47,619 bases of DNA, from positions 1 to 47,619 of the forward strand of contig CAMBGQ010000009.1 of the NCBI GenBank assembly GCA_945866215.1, read 5' to 3'. Every line of letters begins with the position of its first letter. Within the stretch, counting starts at the first letter, position 1. Made by a program: the position numbers and the translations under genes. Positions 6,596 to 15,421 of the stretch are shown here, piece after piece. The notes under the pieces were generated by a model. It was not told the DNA's origin and made no database searches. It saw only the letters and a program-made list of their open reading frames with translations. Origin of the DNA: Opitutus sp. GAS368 (GTDB taxonomy: Bacteria; Verrucomicrobiota; Verrucomicrobiia; Opitutales; UBA953).

Positions 6596-7675
6596 TTAGG
6601 TGTCGCTCGGGTCGTCTTCGCCGCCACCACCGCCGGTGCCGAAGCCGACTTCGTCGCCGATCTCGCCGAGCGGATTGCCGCCCCGACGACGGTGGGCGCG
6701 ACGGTTGCGTTCGAGCTCCTTCTGGCCTTCGAGCGAATAGCGGGTGAACGGCACGGCAATCAGCCGGGCGGCGGGAATCGGCTTATTGGTGATCTCGCAG
6801 GTGCCGTAGGAGCTCTTCTTCATGCGCTCGATGGCATCGGCGATCTCCTTGAGCGCCTCCTGCTCGTTCGAGATCAGCGAGAGAGCGAAGTCGCGGTCGG
6901 CGGTATCGGTGCCCGCGTCCGCGAGGTGCTGGGAGTAACCGGAAAGGTCGCCGGCGTCATCCTTGCCCGATTTCTTGAGCGCCGCCTCGGAGTGGAAGGC
7001 GAGGCCTTTCTGCAAGGCGTCGCGCATGTCGACCAGGAGACGGTAGTATTTGCGGAATCTTTCGGGTACCTGCTTAGCCTCGTCGACGAAGCCTTCGCCC
7101 TTACGGAAAGGATTCGAGCCACCGAGGAGGTCGGAGATCGAGGCGGTGGCGATGTTCTGGGATCGGTTACCCTGCGTCCGGGCGGCCGCGGCGGCCTTCT
7201 CGCGCGCCTTGCGCTCCTCGTCCGGTACCCAGACGTTGAGCTTGGTCTTGGATTTGCTGCGCTTGGAGAGGTAGGCGTTGAGCTCGGCAAGGGTGTAATA
7301 CTGGAGCTTCGGGCGCAGCGGCACCACCAGCGCGTTGTCTTGATGGTGCACGTTGCGGTGTTTGTTCAGCAGGCCTTTCTGGACGGCGTGGTCGACCTTC
7401 GGTACCTTGGCGCCCTTGCCGCCCTTGGTCGGAGCCGCGACGGTAGCCTTGGAGCCCTTGACCGGGACAATCACGGCGGCGCCCTTTTTGGTGGGCTTGA
7501 CCTGGGGCGCGGTCTTGGCGAGAGCGGCAGCCTTACCCTTGGGGACTGAAGCCTTCGCCGCCGGTTTCGGGGCGGCCTTAGGTGCTGGCTTCGTGGCCGG
7601 GCGGGCTTTGGCCTTCGCCTTCGCCTTGGGAGCGGAGTGCTTGGCTGAATTCTTGGAGGCTTTATGCTTGGACAT
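6596..7675 (-). CDS. DksA/TraR-like protein with histone H1-like basic N-terminal tail
   Basis: 359 residues in two parts. Residues 1-95 are Lys/Ala/Pro repeats (KAKAKAKARPATKPAPKAAP), like histone H1-type tails. Residues about 200-325 resemble DksA/TraR: a helical hairpin ending in ALSLISNEQEALKEIADAIE, then SSYGTCEITNKPIPAARLIAVP. In DksA four Cys bind zinc (CxxC...CxxC). Here the equivalent positions are Cys293, Thr296, Ser314 and Gly317, so zinc is unlikely to be bound. The tail suggests nucleic acid binding. Gene order ileS, this gene, lspA, with gaps of 12 and 10 bases, indicates one operon. Role in transcription control is inferred only. Confidence 0.8.
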   Translation of the reverse strand: MSKHKASKNSAKHSAPKAKAKAKARPATKPAPKAAPKPAAKASVPKGKAAALAKTAPQVKPTKKGAAVIVPVKGSKATVAAPTKGGKGAKVPKVDHAVQKGLLNKHRNVHHQDNALVVPLRPKLQYYTLAELNAYLSKRSKSKTKLNVWVPDEERKAREKAAAAARTQGNRSQNIATASISDLLGGSNPFRKGEGFVDEAKQVPERFRKYYRLLVDMRDALQKGLAFHSEAALKKSGKDDAGDLSGYSQHLADAGTDTADRDFALSLISNEQEALKEIADAIERMKKSSYGTCEITNKPIPAARLIAVPFTRYSLEGQKELERNRRAHRRRGGNPLGEIGDEVGFGTGGGGGEDDPSDT

Positions 7676-7687
7676 CGGAAGGGGGGA

Positions 7688-10507
7688 TTAGAGTTGCGGG
7701 TATTTGGAGAGCAAGGCTTCGCGGCAACGTGGGGATACCATACCAAATCTGCCCGCTTCCACAAGGGCGGGGACCCACCGCCAGGAACGAGGGCAGCGCA
7801 CGCCCGGGGCCTTATCGACCTGGAAGGCCAAGCTGGCGCCAGCCTGCGGCCGGAGCTGGACCGCGGAGACGATCCATAGCTCGGTCAGAAGGGCCTGATG
7901 GGCGGATAGCAGGGCGAAATCGGCTTCCGCGGCGTCGCCGGTGACGGTGACCGAGGCTTCGAGGGACTGGCCGATCGCTTTCTCCTGGCGCAGGCGCTCG
8001 AGCGGGACGTTCACTTGGGCGGCCAAGGCCTGGATGCGGGCGACGGCGGCATGGGCGGCGAGGCCGGCGGCGTCCTCCCAGCGGGCGTCGATCTCTGGCC
8101 AATCCTGCAGGTGCACGCTCGGGATGTCGGCATACTCGGACTTGGCGCCAAGGTGCGACCAGGCTTCATCGGCCGTGAAGGGCACAAAGGGGGCGATGAG
8201 CCTGAGGTAGGCGCGCAACACGATGTCGAGCGCGGTCTGCGTCGAGCGGCGCAGCGGATCATCCGGCGCCGTGGTGTAGAGGCGGTCCTTGACCACGTTG
8301 TGGTAGGTGGCCGAAAGCGTGCCGGTCGTGAAACCGGCGAGGGCGGACGCGGCGCGGTGGAACTCATTGCGCTCACAGGCGTCGGTGACCTCGCGGATGA
8401 GCTTGGCGGTCTCAACGAGGACCCAGCGGTCGATGGCGGTCATCTTCTCCACCGGCACGGCGTCGCGGGCGGCGGCGAAGTCGAAGAGATTGCCGAGTTG
8501 GTAGCGCAGTGAATTACGCATACTGCGATACTGGTTGGAAATCGTCTCGAAGATCGCGTCGGAGAGCGGGATGTCGCTCTGGTAGTTTTCCGAGGCGACC
8601 CAGAGGCGCACGATGTCAGCGCCGTATTTCTTGACGGTGTCGTCGGCGGTCTGCGGCTTGCCGTCGGACTTCGAGATCTTCTGCCGCTTCTCGTTCACGA
8701 CGAAACCGTGGGTGAGGACAGCGCGATAGGGCGCCGAACCCTTGACGGCGATGGCGGTCCAGAGCGAGGACTGGAACCAGCCACGGTGCTGGTCAGAGCC
8801 TTCGAGATAGAGGTCAGCCGGCCAATGGAGGTCCTTGTGCTTGGCGCACACGGCGAGATGGCTCGAACCCGAATCGATCCACACATCGAGCGTGTCGGTG
8901 CCCTTGCGCAGATCCTTCGGCCAAGCGGCGGGAACGGGCGCACCGGCGAGAATCTCCTCGACGGAAGCGGCCCACCACCAATCGCCGCCGCGGGTCGCGA
9001 CCTGCTGGGCGATGTGACGCACGACGGCGCCATCGAGATAGGATTCACCCTTGGACGGCGAATAAAAAGCTGGGATCGGTACACCCCAGGCACGCTGACG
9101 CGAGATACACCAATCCGGACGGCCTTCGAGCGCGGCGCGGATACGGTTTTCACCCGAGGCGGGGATCCATTTCACTTCGGCGACGGCGGCGAGCGCCTTC
9201 TGGCGCAAATCGCCACGATCAAGGCCGACGAACCACTGGTCGAGCGCGCGGAAGACGACGGGCGTCTTGGAGCGCCAACAATGCGGATAGGAATGTTCGA
9301 AGCTCTGCGCCTTAAGCAACGCGCCCTTGGCCTTGAGCAGTTCGAGCACGGCGATGTTCGCGGGGTTCTTGCCGTCGGTCTCGAGGACGGTGATGCCCAC
9401 GAGCGAGGCCGGGACCTTGCCGTCGTCGGCATAGGTGCCGTCGTCGCGCACCGGACAATACGGCTCCAGGCCATACTTGTTGCCAGTCTGGTAGTCTTCG
9501 AGGCCGTGGCCGGGCGCGGTGTGCACGCAGCCCGTGCCGGCGTCCGTCGTGACGTAGTCGGCGAGCACGATGGGCGCAGCGCGGTCGATGAAAGGGTGCT
9601 GCGGCTGCAGGCCTTCGAGCGCACGGCCCTTGACCTTGAAACCATCGGTGGCGCCTTCGAGGGCGCACGCGGCGACGAACGCTTCGCGTAGTGCGGTGGC
9701 CACCAGGAACGAACGCTCGCCGTGACGGACCTCGACGTATTCGAGATCAGGGTGCACGGCGATCGCGAGGTTCGCCGGTAGCGTCCACGGCGTGGTCGTC
9801 CAGATGACGACGGCGAGCGGGTGCGCGGGTGCGAGTCCCTTCGCGGCGGGAGCGGCCACGGGAAAGGCGACCCAGACGGAGTGCGAGCGCTTGTCCCGGT
9901 ATTCGATCTCGGCTTCGGCCAGCGCGGTCTGGCAAGGGATGGACCAGTAGACCGGCTTCTTGGAGCGGTAGACCAGGCCCTGCTCGACGAAGCTGGCAAA
10001 GCCGCCAAGAATCTCGGCCTCGTAGGCCGGATCCATCGTGCGATATTCCGACGCCCAATCGGCGAGGATGCCGAGGCGCTTGAACTGGCCGCGTTGCTTC
10101 TCGATGAACCCAGCGGAGAATTCCGCACAGGCCTTGCGGACGCCGAGCGCGTCGAGCGACTGCTTCTTCGCCTGGAGTTCCTTCATCACCTTGTGCTCGA
10201 TTGGCAGGCCGTGGCAGTCCCAACCCGGGACGTAAGGTGTCCGGAACCCGCGCATAGATTTATAGCGGAGGATGGCGTCCTTGAGTAGCTTGTTGAGCGC
10301 GGTGCCGATGTGCACATCGCCGTTGGTGAACGGCGGTCCGTCATGGAGCACGAAGGCGGGCTTGCCGGCGGCGCGCGCCTGAATCTGGGCATAGAGACCG
10401 TTGCGCTCCCAATGGGCGAGGCGGACGGGCTCACGTTCGGCCAGACCGGCCCGCATGGGGAAATCGGTCACCGGGAGGTTGAGGGTATCCTTGAGCTCTT
10501 CGGCCAT
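7688..10507 (-). CDS. ileS: Isoleucyl-tRNA synthetase
   Basis: 939 residues. Class I synthetase that charges tRNA-Ile and edits valine. DGPPFTNGDVHIGTALNK holds the HIGH-type motif (HIGT, residues 66-69). NEKRQKISKSDGKP near residue 610 is the KMSKS loop. WTTTPWTLPANLAI is the editing-domain signature. The C-terminal zinc site is half lost: the CxxC...CxxC pattern reads C905-PR-S908 and S925-PR-C928. ATG 10507 gives MAEELKDTLNLPVTDFPMR, the expected start; further upstream frame is not synthetase-like. First gene of the ileS, DksA-like, lspA, flavoprotein operon. Confidence 0.97.
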   Translation of the reverse strand: MAEELKDTLNLPVTDFPMRAGLAEREPVRLAHWERNGLYAQIQARAAGKPAFVLHDGPPFTNGDVHIGTALNKLLKDAILRYKSMRGFRTPYVPGWDCHGLPIEHKVMKELQAKKQSLDALGVRKACAEFSAGFIEKQRGQFKRLGILADWASEYRTMDPAYEAEILGGFASFVEQGLVYRSKKPVYWSIPCQTALAEAEIEYRDKRSHSVWVAFPVAAPAAKGLAPAHPLAVVIWTTTPWTLPANLAIAVHPDLEYVEVRHGERSFLVATALREAFVAACALEGATDGFKVKGRALEGLQPQHPFIDRAAPIVLADYVTTDAGTGCVHTAPGHGLEDYQTGNKYGLEPYCPVRDDGTYADDGKVPASLVGITVLETDGKNPANIAVLELLKAKGALLKAQSFEHSYPHCWRSKTPVVFRALDQWFVGLDRGDLRQKALAAVAEVKWIPASGENRIRAALEGRPDWCISRQRAWGVPIPAFYSPSKGESYLDGAVVRHIAQQVATRGGDWWWAASVEEILAGAPVPAAWPKDLRKGTDTLDVWIDSGSSHLAVCAKHKDLHWPADLYLEGSDQHRGWFQSSLWTAIAVKGSAPYRAVLTHGFVVNEKRQKISKSDGKPQTADDTVKKYGADIVRLWVASENYQSDIPLSDAIFETISNQYRSMRNSLRYQLGNLFDFAAARDAVPVEKMTAIDRWVLVETAKLIREVTDACERNEFHRAASALAGFTTGTLSATYHNVVKDRLYTTAPDDPLRRSTQTALDIVLRAYLRLIAPFVPFTADEAWSHLGAKSEYADIPSVHLQDWPEIDARWEDAAGLAAHAAVARIQALAAQVNVPLERLRQEKAIGQSLEASVTVTGDAAEADFALLSAHQALLTELWIVSAVQLRPQAGASLAFQVDKAPGVRCPRSWRWVPALVEAGRFGMVSPRCREALLSKYPQL

Positions 10508-10666
10508 GTGGTACTTGTAGAAAGGGGCGATGAAGGGCTTGAGCACCCCTCGGGGCGGGCAGGGTGAACGGCCAGACCTGCGAGGCAAGGGCGGAGATAG
10601 GGTCCCGACACCCTCGGGTCGAGCCGGGATTGACAGGGCGGAGGGGAAACGCACCAATGCAAGCCC

Positions 10667-10930
10667 ATGGAAAACATGAAGCCCAAGCTCATCACCAAGC
10701 AGGCGGTCGTCATCGACCTCGTCCTGACGGTGGTCTTCTTCGTCTGGATCACCTCAATCCTCAAGAAACATGTTCCCTGGTCCGAAGCCGGTGAAACCGC
10801 CGTCCTGCTCGGCGCAGCCTACTGCGGAGCTTGCCTGTCCGGCGTATTTTGGATGGCCCTCAGCCTCTTCCGCGTGACGTTGGTCGACCAGATGCTACCG
10901 AAGTCGCCGGACTCCAAGCAGTCCCGCTAG
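10667..10930 (+). CDS. Small membrane protein, unknown function
   Basis: 87 residues (84 from the second ATG at 10676, MKPKLITKQAVVIDL). Two hydrophobic segments, VVIDLVLTVVFFVWITSIL and VLLGAAYCGACLSGVFWMALSLF, separated by a charged loop, with a polar tail. No family recognised. It is divergent from ileS and convergent with the exported protein gene, whose stop is 11 bases away. TTGACA at 10630-10635 lies upstream but has no convincing -10 element. Confidence 0.6.
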   Translation: MENMKPKLITKQAVVIDLVLTVVFFVWITSILKKHVPWSEAGETAVLLGAAYCGACLSGVFWMALSLFRVTLVDQMLPKSPDSKQSR

Positions 10931-10941
10931 GCCCCGCCCGG

Positions 10942-12036
10942 CTACTTGGCCACGGGCGTAGGCGACGTCAGTGCCGCATCGATTTCGCGGCGCAGCTCCT
11001 CGGCCGCCTGACGTTCCTGCAGATACTGCGCCCAAAGCGCGGCGAGTTCCTCCGGCTTGGCGGTCGGGAATTTCTCCAGCCAGGTTCCGAAGGTGCGCCA
11101 GGCGTTATGGTAGACCGGATTCTGTCGGAGAATCTCGCGGCGCAATCCGGCCAGCCGACCCTGCACGCTGGCCTTCACCGCCGGCAAGTTGCGGTGCGGG
11201 GGGAGATCCCGTCCAGAGATGAGTTCGTCGCCGCGGCCGACGTCGAAGACGAAACGGGCGATGTCATCAAGCGATTCCGCTGATTCGGCCAAGCCGAGGC
11301 TGACGGGCGCCCGCGCCAGCAATAATTCAGCGCGCTGGACCAACCACCACTCGTCGGGCGAGGGGACCGCCTTCGCGAGCAGGGCGAGCACGGCATTCCC
11401 TTGGGCGGAGGCGATCAACGTCTTGGATTGCTCCGCGGGGGCGCCCAACGTCGAGCGCAGGGCGCGCCAAAACAAGAAGGCCTCCCGCGCCGGGGCCTTG
11501 CCCGCCAGAATGTCCGCTAAGGTCGCCGGGACGGCCCGCCGCCCTTCGCGATACCAGTGATCGTTCATCGAGGGACGCAGCTGCGCGACGACTTCGCAGG
11601 CCAAGGCCTGCCGCGTCCAGGGCTCGCTGGCATCAGTCGCCTTGCCGGCCAGCAAGGCGACGCGCGCCAACCAAGCTTGGGCGGCGGCTTCCCCCGCGAG
11701 CGCGGGGGCTTCCTTGCCATCGCCGAGGCGCAAGACGACCAGCACCGTCCCGGCCACGACCCGTGTCTCGACCGGCGCGTATCCCGGGACGTCGGCCAGT
11801 TCCAGCCGGGCCAGCGGCGGCGGTGGTGCCGGCAGGTTAAGTGTGAATTCGAGATAGCGCTGCAAGGCCACGCAATGGGTCGCGACGAAACTGACTTCCG
11901 TGACCTTCTCCCCAGCGACCACCGCGATCGGCGTGTCGCTGGAATAGACGTGCGCTGGCGTGGGCGGCGTGGGCGCAGGCGTGGGCTCGGCCGCAGCGGC
12001 GGCCAACCACGCGCAAGCGACCAGGGCCTTCACCAT
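10942..12036 (-). CDS. Exported protein of unknown function
   Basis: 364 residues. MVKALVACAWLAAAAAEPTPAP is a short signal peptide followed by a Pro/Thr-rich linker. The rest is mostly helical and rich in Ala, Leu and Glu, with no motif recognised; the ending EELAALWAQYLQERQAAEELRREIDAAL is a likely coiled coil. ATG 12036 follows the stop of the preceding membrane coiled-coil gene by one base, so the two are co-transcribed and possibly work together at the cell envelope. Confidence 0.65.
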   Translation of the reverse strand: MVKALVACAWLAAAAAEPTPAPTPPTPAHVYSSDTPIAVVAGEKVTEVSFVATHCVALQRYLEFTLNLPAPPPPLARLELADVPGYAPVETRVVAGTVLVVLRLGDGKEAPALAGEAAAQAWLARVALLAGKATDASEPWTRQALACEVVAQLRPSMNDHWYREGRRAVPATLADILAGKAPAREAFLFWRALRSTLGAPAEQSKTLIASAQGNAVLALLAKAVPSPDEWWLVQRAELLLARAPVSLGLAESAESLDDIARFVFDVGRGDELISGRDLPPHRNLPAVKASVQGRLAGLRREILRQNPVYHNAWRTFGTWLEKFPTAKPEELAALWAQYLQERQAAEELRREIDAALTSPTPVAK

Positions 12037-12037
12037 G

Positions 12038-13117
12038 TCAGGCGCCGCCAAAGTGGCCTTCGTCGACTTCCAGCGGGGCGCCGCCCGAGATGTGCAAAGG
12101 TTCGCCCATCGGCGATTGGTCGTTCTTCCAGACTTCGACCGTAGCCGGGGCTTCGGGATCCGGCGAGACCCACTGCCAACGGCCGATGCCGAGGAAGCTC
12201 ATGGGCACGCCCTTGTCCGGACTGAGTCCCGGGCCGGCGCCGCGGACGAAAGGCTTGTTGCCGATACCGATCATGAGGTTGACGATGAGGGCGGTGCCGG
12301 TGGCCCCATCGCTGGTGGCGGCCACGGGCGCCGGGGCCGGCGCGACCTCCACCTCGGCTTCATCCTCGTCGGCGAGCTCGTCTGCCTCCTCAGCTTCGGC
12401 GGCTTCGGCAGACGCCGCGGGTGCGGCAGCTCTCGCCGGGGGGGCACCCGTCGCGCGGATCTCTTCGCGGAGGGCCTCAAGCGAGGCCGTAAGCTTGTCG
12501 ATTGATTTGTCGGCGGACTTGGCGGCTTTCTTAAGTTCGTCGCGGACGCTCTTCAGTTCGGCTTCAAGCTTATCCTTGGCCGCGACGGCGTCATCCGCAT
12601 CGGCGATGACGGCGCGGACGGTCGTGGCCAGCGCGGCGTGCTGTTCGGTGAGTTCGTCGAGGGCGTCCTTGGACTGGGCCGCGGCGGCCGTGGCCTGCAC
12701 TTTCTCGCTCAATGCGGCGAGGGCGGACTTGAGGGCGTTGATCTCGGCGGAAGCGCGCTGTGCCACGGCAGTCACGGCGGCTTCGGCGGTCTTCTGCGAC
12801 GCTTGCTCCACCTCGGCGATGCGGCGGTTGAGGGCTTCGTGGCCGGCGCGAGCATTGTCGCGCTGGAGGTCGATCTCCTCGGCGAGCTTGGCGCGCAGGC
12901 GGGCCTGCTCGGCCAGGCGCTCGGCCTTGCCGCCGCCGTCCTGCAGCACGGGGATCACCACGATGAGCGAGGCGAGCAGGATGGCGCACATGACGAGGAA
13001 GGTTTCCAGGCCGTCGCGCTTATCGGGCATCGCAATCAGGATCGCGAAGACCGCGATGAGGTCGGCGGCGACCAGGAACCATTTTTCTTTGAGCAGTTTC
13101 TCGAGTTCGCGATTCAT
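12038..13117 (-). CDS. Membrane-anchored coiled-coil protein with conserved C-terminal domain
   Basis: 359 residues. Two membrane segments at residues about 13-31 and 40-60 (LVAADLIAVFAILIAMP, FLVMCAILLASLIVVIPVL). A long Ala/Glu/Lys coiled coil spans about 65-225, then an acidic Ala/Pro linker (EEADELADEDEAEVEVAP). The last 85 residues look like a compact beta domain (LIVNLMIGIGNKPFVRG, MSFLGIGRWQWV, VEVWKNDQSP). The final domain has conserved-looking Gly and Trp positions suggestive of a carbohydrate-binding-like fold, but no family name can be given. It is upstream of and almost touching the exported protein gene at 10942-12036. Confidence 0.65.
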   Translation of the reverse strand: MNRELEKLLKEKWFLVAADLIAVFAILIAMPDKRDGLETFLVMCAILLASLIVVIPVLQDGGGKAERLAEQARLRAKLAEEIDLQRDNARAGHEALNRRIAEVEQASQKTAEAAVTAVAQRASAEINALKSALAALSEKVQATAAAAQSKDALDELTEQHAALATTVRAVIADADDAVAAKDKLEAELKSVRDELKKAAKSADKSIDKLTASLEALREEIRATGAPPARAAAPAASAEAAEAEEADELADEDEAEVEVAPAPAPVAATSDGATGTALIVNLMIGIGNKPFVRGAGPGLSPDKGVPMSFLGIGRWQWVSPDPEAPATVEVWKNDQSPMGEPLHISGGAPLEVDEGHFGGA

Positions 13118-13141
13118 AGGGGGGCGGGGTAAGGAGGCGGA

Positions 13142-14161
13142 TCAGCGCGGACGCTCCACGAAGCCGACCTTGCGGTGGACCTTGGCGAGCGTGCGGTAGG
13201 CGGCGGCCTGGGCCTGTTCGGCACCGGCCTTAAGAATTCGATCCAACTCGGCGCGGTCCTGGATGAGCTCATCGTAGCGCACGCGGACGGGATCGAGCGT
13301 CGCGACCACGGCTTCGGCGACGGCCTGCTTGAAATCGCCGTAGCCCTTGCCGGTGAATTCGGCTTCGAGCACCTCGACGGGTCGCCCCGTGCAGGCGGAC
13401 ATGATGGCGAGCAGATTGGTCACGCCGGGCTTGTCCAGACCGGAGCGCACCTCGGCGGCGGAGTCGGTGACGGCGGACATAATCTTGCGGCGCACGTCTT
13501 CGGGGCGGTCGGTGATGAAGACCGTCGCGGAGTGGTTGGGGTCGGACTTCGACATCTTCGCCGTCGGATCCTGCAGGGACATGATGCGCGAGCCGACTTT
13601 GGAAAGGAAGGCCGCGGGCACCTTGAAGGTGTCGGAGTAGCGATGGTTGAACTTCGCGGCGAGGTCGCGCGCGAGCTCGAGGTGCTGCTTCTGGTCATCG
13701 CCGACGGGGACGAGGGTGGCGTTATAGAGGAGGATATCCGCCGCCATGAGCACAGGGTAGAAAAGCAGGCCGGCATCGACGGACTCCTGTTTGCGTGACT
13801 TATCCTTAAACTGGGTCATCCGCTCCAGCAGCCCGAGCGGGCAGAGGCACCCGAGGATCCAGGCCAGTTCGGTGTGGCCGATGACGTGGGATTGGACGAA
13901 CAGGCGGCTGCGGGCCGGGTCGAGGCCGCACGCGACATACTGGGCCAGGCAGGAATAGGTGTTCTCCCGGAGCTGGGCCGGGACATAAGGGACCGTGATG
14001 GCGTGCTGGTCCACGATGCCGAAGTAGCACTCGTGGTCGTCCTGCATCCGCCCCCAGTTGAGGACGGCGCCCAGATAATTACCCAGATGGAGGCGGCCCG
14101 TCGGCTGGGCACACGTCAGGACGACGGGCTTGGCGGGCTTTTTTTCGCTGGTTTCGCTCAT
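13142..14161 (-). CDS. trpS: Tryptophanyl-tRNA synthetase
   Basis: 339 residues. Charges tRNA-Trp. CAQPTGRLHLGNYLGAVLNW contains the HIGH-type motif (LHLGNY), and DPTAKMSKSDPN is the KMSKS loop with the usual TrpRS context. LYNATLVPVGDDQKQHLELARD is the tryptophan-binding region. ATG 14161 (MSETSEKKPAKPV) is preferred over 14182. It has its own 115-base divergent intergenic region with mscS. The two envelope genes downstream follow on the same strand after 24 bases. Confidence 0.97.
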   Translation of the reverse strand: MSETSEKKPAKPVVLTCAQPTGRLHLGNYLGAVLNWGRMQDDHECYFGIVDQHAITVPYVPAQLRENTYSCLAQYVACGLDPARSRLFVQSHVIGHTELAWILGCLCPLGLLERMTQFKDKSRKQESVDAGLLFYPVLMAADILLYNATLVPVGDDQKQHLELARDLAAKFNHRYSDTFKVPAAFLSKVGSRIMSLQDPTAKMSKSDPNHSATVFITDRPEDVRRKIMSAVTDSAAEVRSGLDKPGVTNLLAIMSACTGRPVEVLEAEFTGKGYGDFKQAVAEAVVATLDPVRVRYDELIQDRAELDRILKAGAEQAQAAAYRTLAKVHRKVGFVERPR

Positions 14162-14277
14162 TCCGGTCTCCCAGCGTGGCAAGGGGGTCGCCCCGCTTCA
14201 AGCGGATTGGAGGTTCGGTGGCGCTTGAAATGCCCGAGCCGTCCGCCTAAACAGACCCTCATCCCTATCCGCCCGAT

Positions 14278-15411
14278 ATGTCGTTCGCCCAAATCATCCC
14301 CACCGGTACTCCAACTCCGGGGTCCGCGCCGACCGACTATTTCATCATCGGCGAGACCAAATACATCAGCCCCTCGGCCCCGGCAAGCTGGGGCGACGTG
14401 GCCATCCAAGCCCTCGCCTACGTCGCCGTCGCCTACCTCGCCGGCTGGGTCGCCGACCGAATCCTGCGTTGGGTCGCGGCCCAGTTTGCGAACAGCCCGA
14501 TCGCCCAGGCCACCATCTCCGCCGTCGGTAAGGCACTGCCCCTCATCCTGCCCGCCTACACCCTGCTCTACCTGATCAAGGTCAACAAGTTTCACCTGGC
14601 CTCCATCGACTGGCTCAACTTCGCCGTCACCAGCGGGCTCTTCCTTTGCTCGATCGCCCACAGTGTCGCGATCTTCTTCCTGGTCGCGATCCCCATCGCC
14701 TGGGCGCAGAAGGTCGCCAGCCAGTCCGACAACAAGCTGGATGACATCCTCGTGCCGATGTTCTCCACGGTCGTGCGCATCTCGGTGATTCTCATCGGGG
14801 CCTTCAAGGCCATCTCGATCATCGACCCGCAGTCCTCCAACGCGATCCTCGGCCTGCTGGCCGGCTCAGTTGTCGGCCTGGCTTTCGCCTCGCAGGACAC
14901 GATCAAGAACGTGTTCGGCTCCGTCATGCTCATCATCGACCAACCCTTCACGCTCGGCGACGTCATCAATATCGGCAGCCATGAGGGCAAGGTCGAATCG
15001 CTCGGCCTGCGCTCGACGACGATTGTGATGCTCGACGGCCAGAAGCTCGCCATCCCCAACGGCGACCTCGCCACCCGTCCGATCGTCAACATCACCCGCC
15101 GCGACTTCATCCGGGCGCAGGACATCATCCACCTCGAGGCCAACACGCCGGCCGGTAAGGTCAGCGAAGCGGTCGCCATTATCCGCGACCTGCTCAACGA
15201 CCACGAGGGCTTCCAGCCTAGCCACCCGCCGATGGTGCACGTGACCGAGTTCACCGACTGGGCCGTGAACGTCCGGCTCATGTATTGGTACCACCCCGCG
15301 TCTAACGCCAAGCAGCTGGAATTCAACCAGCAGCTCCTCCTCCACGTCACCGAGCGCCTCCAGCAGGCGGGCATCCGCCTCGCCGTCCAAGGCACGCCGC
15401 AAGGCAACTGA
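14278..15411 (+). CDS. MscS-family small-conductance mechanosensitive channel
   Basis: 377 residues. Four to five membrane segments. The pore-lining helix and start of the beta domain read GLLAGSVVGLAFASQDTIKNVFGS, followed by MLIIDQPFTLGDVINIG, the standard MscS signature. The C-terminal part (LEANTPAGKVSEAVAIIRDLL) is the cytoplasmic cage domain. It releases solutes on hypo-osmotic shock in known relatives. The next gene, an ABC ATPase, begins 10 bases later, so the channel leads the Gld-like ABC operon. Confidence 0.92.
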   Translation: MSFAQIIPTGTPTPGSAPTDYFIIGETKYISPSAPASWGDVAIQALAYVAVAYLAGWVADRILRWVAAQFANSPIAQATISAVGKALPLILPAYTLLYLIKVNKFHLASIDWLNFAVTSGLFLCSIAHSVAIFFLVAIPIAWAQKVASQSDNKLDDILVPMFSTVVRISVILIGAFKAISIIDPQSSNAILGLLAGSVVGLAFASQDTIKNVFGSVMLIIDQPFTLGDVINIGSHEGKVESLGLRSTTIVMLDGQKLAIPNGDLATRPIVNITRRDFIRAQDIIHLEANTPAGKVSEAVAIIRDLLNDHEGFQPSHPPMVHVTEFTDWAVNVRLMYWYHPASNAKQLEFNQQLLLHVTERLQQAGIRLAVQGTPQGN

Positions 15412-15421
15412 ACTTCCCTCC

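Noticed and set aside
10630-10658. Consensus TTGACA -35 upstream of the small membrane gene.
   Set aside because: The hexamer 17 bases later is ACCAAT, a poor -10, and the transcript would start almost at the start codon.
10508-10666. T-box or similar leader upstream of ileS.
   Set aside because: No T-box motif, specifier loop or terminator-antiterminator pair could be found in the 160 bases.
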